64,000 nucleotides of DNA from assembly GCF_965342175.1 (NCBI RefSeq), contig NZ_CBDRBL010000017.1, positions 34,981 to 98,980 on the forward strand, written 5' to 3'. The notes beneath the pieces are model-generated. The model searched no databases, had not been told where the DNA came from, and saw nothing but the letters and a program-made list of their open reading frames with translations. Positions 61,964 to 64,000 of this stretch are shown one piece after another (the first letter of the stretch is position 1; each line of letters starts with the position of its first letter). The DNA comes from Actinacidiphila sp965342175. GTDB taxonomy: Bacteria > Actinomycetota > Actinomycetes > Streptomycetales > Streptomycetaceae. Position numbers and translations under genes: made by a program.

Positions 61964-62749
61964 CTATCCCTGTGTCCGCAGCGCGTCGAGCCGCTTGAGC
62001 CGTTCCAGGACGCCGTCCGCGGCCGGCTCGTGCATCTCGTCGACGATCCGCCCGTCGCCCAGGAAGAGCACCAGGTCCGACCACGCCGCCGCGCCGGGGT
62101 CATGGGTCACCATCACCACGGTCTGGCCGAGGGAGTCCACGGACTCGCGCAGGAAGCCCAGCACCTCGGCGCCCGCCTGCGAGTCGAGATTGCCGGTCGG
62201 TTCGTCGGCGAAGATCAGTTGCGGCCGGGAGGCGAGGGCGCGGGCGCAGGCCACACGCTGCTGCTGCCCGCCCGACAGTTGTGCGGGTCGGTGCCCCAGC
62301 CGGTCGCGCAGGCCCAGGGTGTCGATCACCCGGTCCACCCACTCCCGGTCGGGCCTGCGGCCCGCAATGTCCATCGGCAGCGTGATGTTCTCGGCTGCGG
62401 TGAGCGTCGGCAACAGGTTGAACGCCTGGAAGACGAAGCCGACCCGGTCGCGGCGGAGCCGGGTCAGGTCGCGCTCGGCCAGCCGGGTGATCTCGGTCCC
62501 GCCGATCCACACCCGCCCCGAGGTGACCGAGTCCAGCCCGGCCAGGCAGTGCATCAGCGTGGACTTGCCCGAGCCCGAGGGGCCCATCACCGCCGTGAAG
62601 CGGCCCCGGGCGATCTCCACGTCCACCGCGTCCAGCGCCACCACCCGGGTCTCGCCCGTCCCGTAGGACTTCGTCAGCGCCGTCGCCCGGGCGGCGGGCT
62701 CCGCTCCCGCCTCTATGCCCTCTGCGTCCGCTGCCGTCCATGTCGACAC
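61964..62749 (-). CDS. MacB/LolD-type ABC exporter ATPase
   Basis: The GTG at 62749 gives a 261-residue ATPase. Motifs are Walker A GPSGSGKST, Q-loop VFQAFNLLP, signature LSGGQQQRVACARAL, Walker B LIFADEPTGNLDS and H-loop MVTHD. The DEPTGNLD sequence is typical of the LolD/MacB group. Upstream codons in the same frame lack homology. It pairs with the adjacent FtsX-type permease. Confidence 0.93.
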   Translation of the reverse strand: MSTWTAADAEGIEAGAEPAARATALTKSYGTGETRVVALDAVDVEIARGRFTAVMGPSGSGKSTLMHCLAGLDSVTSGRVWIGGTEITRLAERDLTRLRRDRVGFVFQAFNLLPTLTAAENITLPMDIAGRRPDREWVDRVIDTLGLRDRLGHRPAQLSGGQQQRVACARALASRPQLIFADEPTGNLDSQAGAEVLGFLRESVDSLGQTVVMVTHDPGAAAWSDLVLFLGDGRIVDEMHEPAADGVLERLKRLDALRTQG

Positions 62750-62985
62750 GCCGGCCCCCAGGATGAGGAAGTGCGTTTGTCCGTATGCGACCCGAGGGTA
62801 GGACGTCGGCTGCGCCGCCGCATCGTCCCGCAGGGCGGGCCCGGCGCGAACCCGGCGCACGCCGGGGCGGCAACCGTTTCGCGGGGCCGAAACCGAGCGG
62901 CTGCCGGGTGCGTCTGTAGGGGCATCCGTCCCGGGGTGGACGACCGGGACGTGAGCGAGACGCCTACCGAGGGGGGAACGAATCG

Positions 62986-63609
62986 ATGGTGCACGCACGC
63001 AGCCGGACGGCGTCCGGCGACCGCAGGCGCACTCCGGTCTGGGCGGGGGTGCCGGTGGTGGCGCTGCTGGCCCTGGCCCTGCAGGGGTGCCAGCAGCCGG
63101 CGGCCGGCGGCGCCGGCGACAGGCCGTCCGCGACCGCGCCGACCGCGCCGGGTGCGCCGGGTGCGCCGGGTGCGGAGGGGTCGTCAGCGGCGTCCCCGGC
63201 CCGGCCGTCCGCGTCGCCGACCGCCGGGGTGGCGGACGGGACGGCAGCGGACGACCCGTGCGCCCTGGTGACGCAGGCAGAGGCCGAACGGCTCGCCGGT
63301 ACGGCCCTGACGGTCGGCAAGGACCTGGCCGGAACCTGCACCTACACCGCGCCGGAATCGGGCCCGACGGCCCAGGTCGAGATCTTCGCGGGGGATTCGG
63401 GGAAGAGCTACTACGACGCCGAGCGCGGGATCGGCCACGAGATGAGGCCCCTCGACGGCATCGGCGACGAGGCGTGGCTGGAGGACGGATCGGTCTTCCT
63501 GCGGGTGTCCGAGCAGTGGGTCGCGATCCGGCTGGTGCGCAACGCGGAGCCTTCCCGCTTCGACAAGCCGCTCGAGGAACTGGCGCGCACGGTGGCCGGC
63601 CGCCTCTGA
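62986..63609 (+). CDS. DUF3558-like lipoprotein
   Basis: The 207-residue protein has an Arg-rich N-region and hydrophobic core ending LALQGC (lipid-anchored Cys35). A low-complexity Gly/Ala/Pro/Ser linker with a PGAPGAPGA repeat follows. The folded domain (DDPCALVTQAEAERLAGTAL, GTCTYTA, GIGDEAWLEDGSVFLRVSEQ) has the two Cys of DUF3558-type proteins. An RBS GAGGGGGG precedes the ATG. It is divergent from the exporter operon and may be an exported partner. Function unknown. Confidence 0.85.
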   Translation: MVHARSRTASGDRRRTPVWAGVPVVALLALALQGCQQPAAGGAGDRPSATAPTAPGAPGAPGAEGSSAASPARPSASPTAGVADGTAADDPCALVTQAEAERLAGTALTVGKDLAGTCTYTAPESGPTAQVEIFAGDSGKSYYDAERGIGHEMRPLDGIGDEAWLEDGSVFLRVSEQWVAIRLVRNAEPSRFDKPLEELARTVAGRL

Positions 63610-63900
63610 CCCGAATCCGCAGGTAGCGGCCGATGGCTGGTCAGGTCGTGGCCTGCCCGGCCGTGGGGCCGTGGTGCGGGGTGGAGCCTCCCCTTGATCC
63701 TGGACACCTGTCGACTGCGATCTTGAGGTTCCACAGGAAGTAGCACCAGGTGGGAGGCAAGTATACGACCCCGGAGATCGCAGGAGTCCAGTGATGTGCC
63801 GTGAGCGCGCAAGAGAGCGGGGATGCGCCCGCTCGCTGCGAACGCCGCACGACCAAGAAGCCGTGTGGCGGCCCACACGCCGCGGCACTGGCACTTATGA
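63610..63900. other. Intergenic stretch near the window end
   Basis: No supported gene is seen. A segment around 63695-63765 (GGACACCTGTCGACTGCG, AGTAGCACCAGG) is lower in G+C than its surroundings and could be a promoter region or insertion-element edge, but no terminal repeats or transposase were found. Confidence 0.3.
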
Positions 63901-64000
63901 TCAGAAACTCATGGAGTTCTCGTTCAGGACGTAGCGGACGTGTGGGCCGCCGAAGTAGCCGCGGACGATGTGTGGCTGACGCTGGCGTCTGCGGAAGAAT
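63901..64000 (-). CDS. 3' end of an unidentified gene
   Basis: A minus-strand frame open to the window edge ends at TGA (63901-63903) and reads RQRQPHIVRGYFGGPHVRY and VLNENSMSF. It is protein-like and differs in style from shadow frames, but 32 residues are too few to name a family. Confidence 0.35.
   Translation of the reverse strand, partial: FFRRRQRQPHIVRGYFGGPHVRYVLNENSMSF

Noticed and set aside
58700..63271. 1523-codon open frame on the plus strand
   Set aside because: Covers the antisense of a GNAT and the exporter operon; His/Arg/Gln-rich shadow without domains.
63690..63900. Insertion sequence at the right end
   Set aside because: No transposase, terminal inverted repeats or target duplication could be shown.
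1..64000. CRISPR arrays, tRNA or rRNA genes, prophage modules
   Set aside because: No regularly spaced repeats, cloverleaf-like sequence, ribosomal RNA or phage gene clusters were noticed by eye.

Overview
The window is high-G+C actinobacterial DNA, most likely from Streptomyces or a close relative. The signs are GTG starts, heavy use of G/C at third codon positions, near-leaderless starts behind TANNNT -10 boxes, and many families typical of that genus: TDT transporter, PASTA-less Ser/Thr kinase, SbcCD, DUF885, DUF1990, SMI1, ACT-GNAT fusion, ROK and GntR regulators. No rRNA, tRNA, CRISPR array or intact mobile element was seen.

Region 1 (1-19.4 kb) looks accessory. A tightly coupled minus-strand operon (8707 down to 1) encodes a sugar/polyol-type ABC importer: lipoprotein binding protein, two permeases and two different ATPases, one with Asn in place of the H-loop His. 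It is followed by an aldehyde dehydrogenase, a shortened Ldh2-family oxidoreductase and an iron alcohol dehydrogenase cut by the window edge. Divergently, a GntR/FCD regulator and a DJ-1/PfpI protein form a small plus-strand unit. Part of this unit is duplicated 8 kb further on, where the regulator is reduced to a fragment and the DJ-1 gene is followed by an alpha/beta hydrolase. Between the two copies lie two large secreted ThuA-domain proteins. One carries a sugar-dehydrogenase beta-propeller interrupted by a foreign beta-rich domain; the other carries Ig-like and FIMAH-like helical regions.

Region 2 (19.6-36.1 kb) resembles chromosomal housekeeping: YigZ, a frameshifted TDT transporter, a membrane Ser/Thr kinase, SbcD-SbcC, Lrp, rhodanese, a three-gene ATP-grasp/GNAT/ATP-grasp operon, a DUF885 hydrolase, a divergent Lrp and methionine gamma-lyase-like pair, an ACT-GNAT fusion and DUF1990.

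Region 3 (36.1-48.6 kb) is a patchwork with several decayed genes (AhpD-like fragment, TPR pseudogene, MFS fragment). Intact genes between them include a secreted cupin, HD protein, SMI1 protein, GNAT, Tat-exported purple acid phosphatase behind a possible PHO box, GH15 glycosidase, NCS2 purine permease and an SDR.

Region 4 (48.7-64 kb) has a HutC-type GntR gene with a palindrome over its promoter, a secreted tripeptidyl-aminopeptidase-like hydrolase, a ROK regulator, purB coupled to a mug-type DNA glycosylase that seems to start at CTG, a zinc-ribbon membrane protein, an SGNH hydrolase, two coupled CNNM/CorC membrane proteins, a GNAT, a MacB/FtsX-type ABC exporter and a DUF3558-like lipoprotein. 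The window ends in the 3' end of an unrecognised minus-strand gene.
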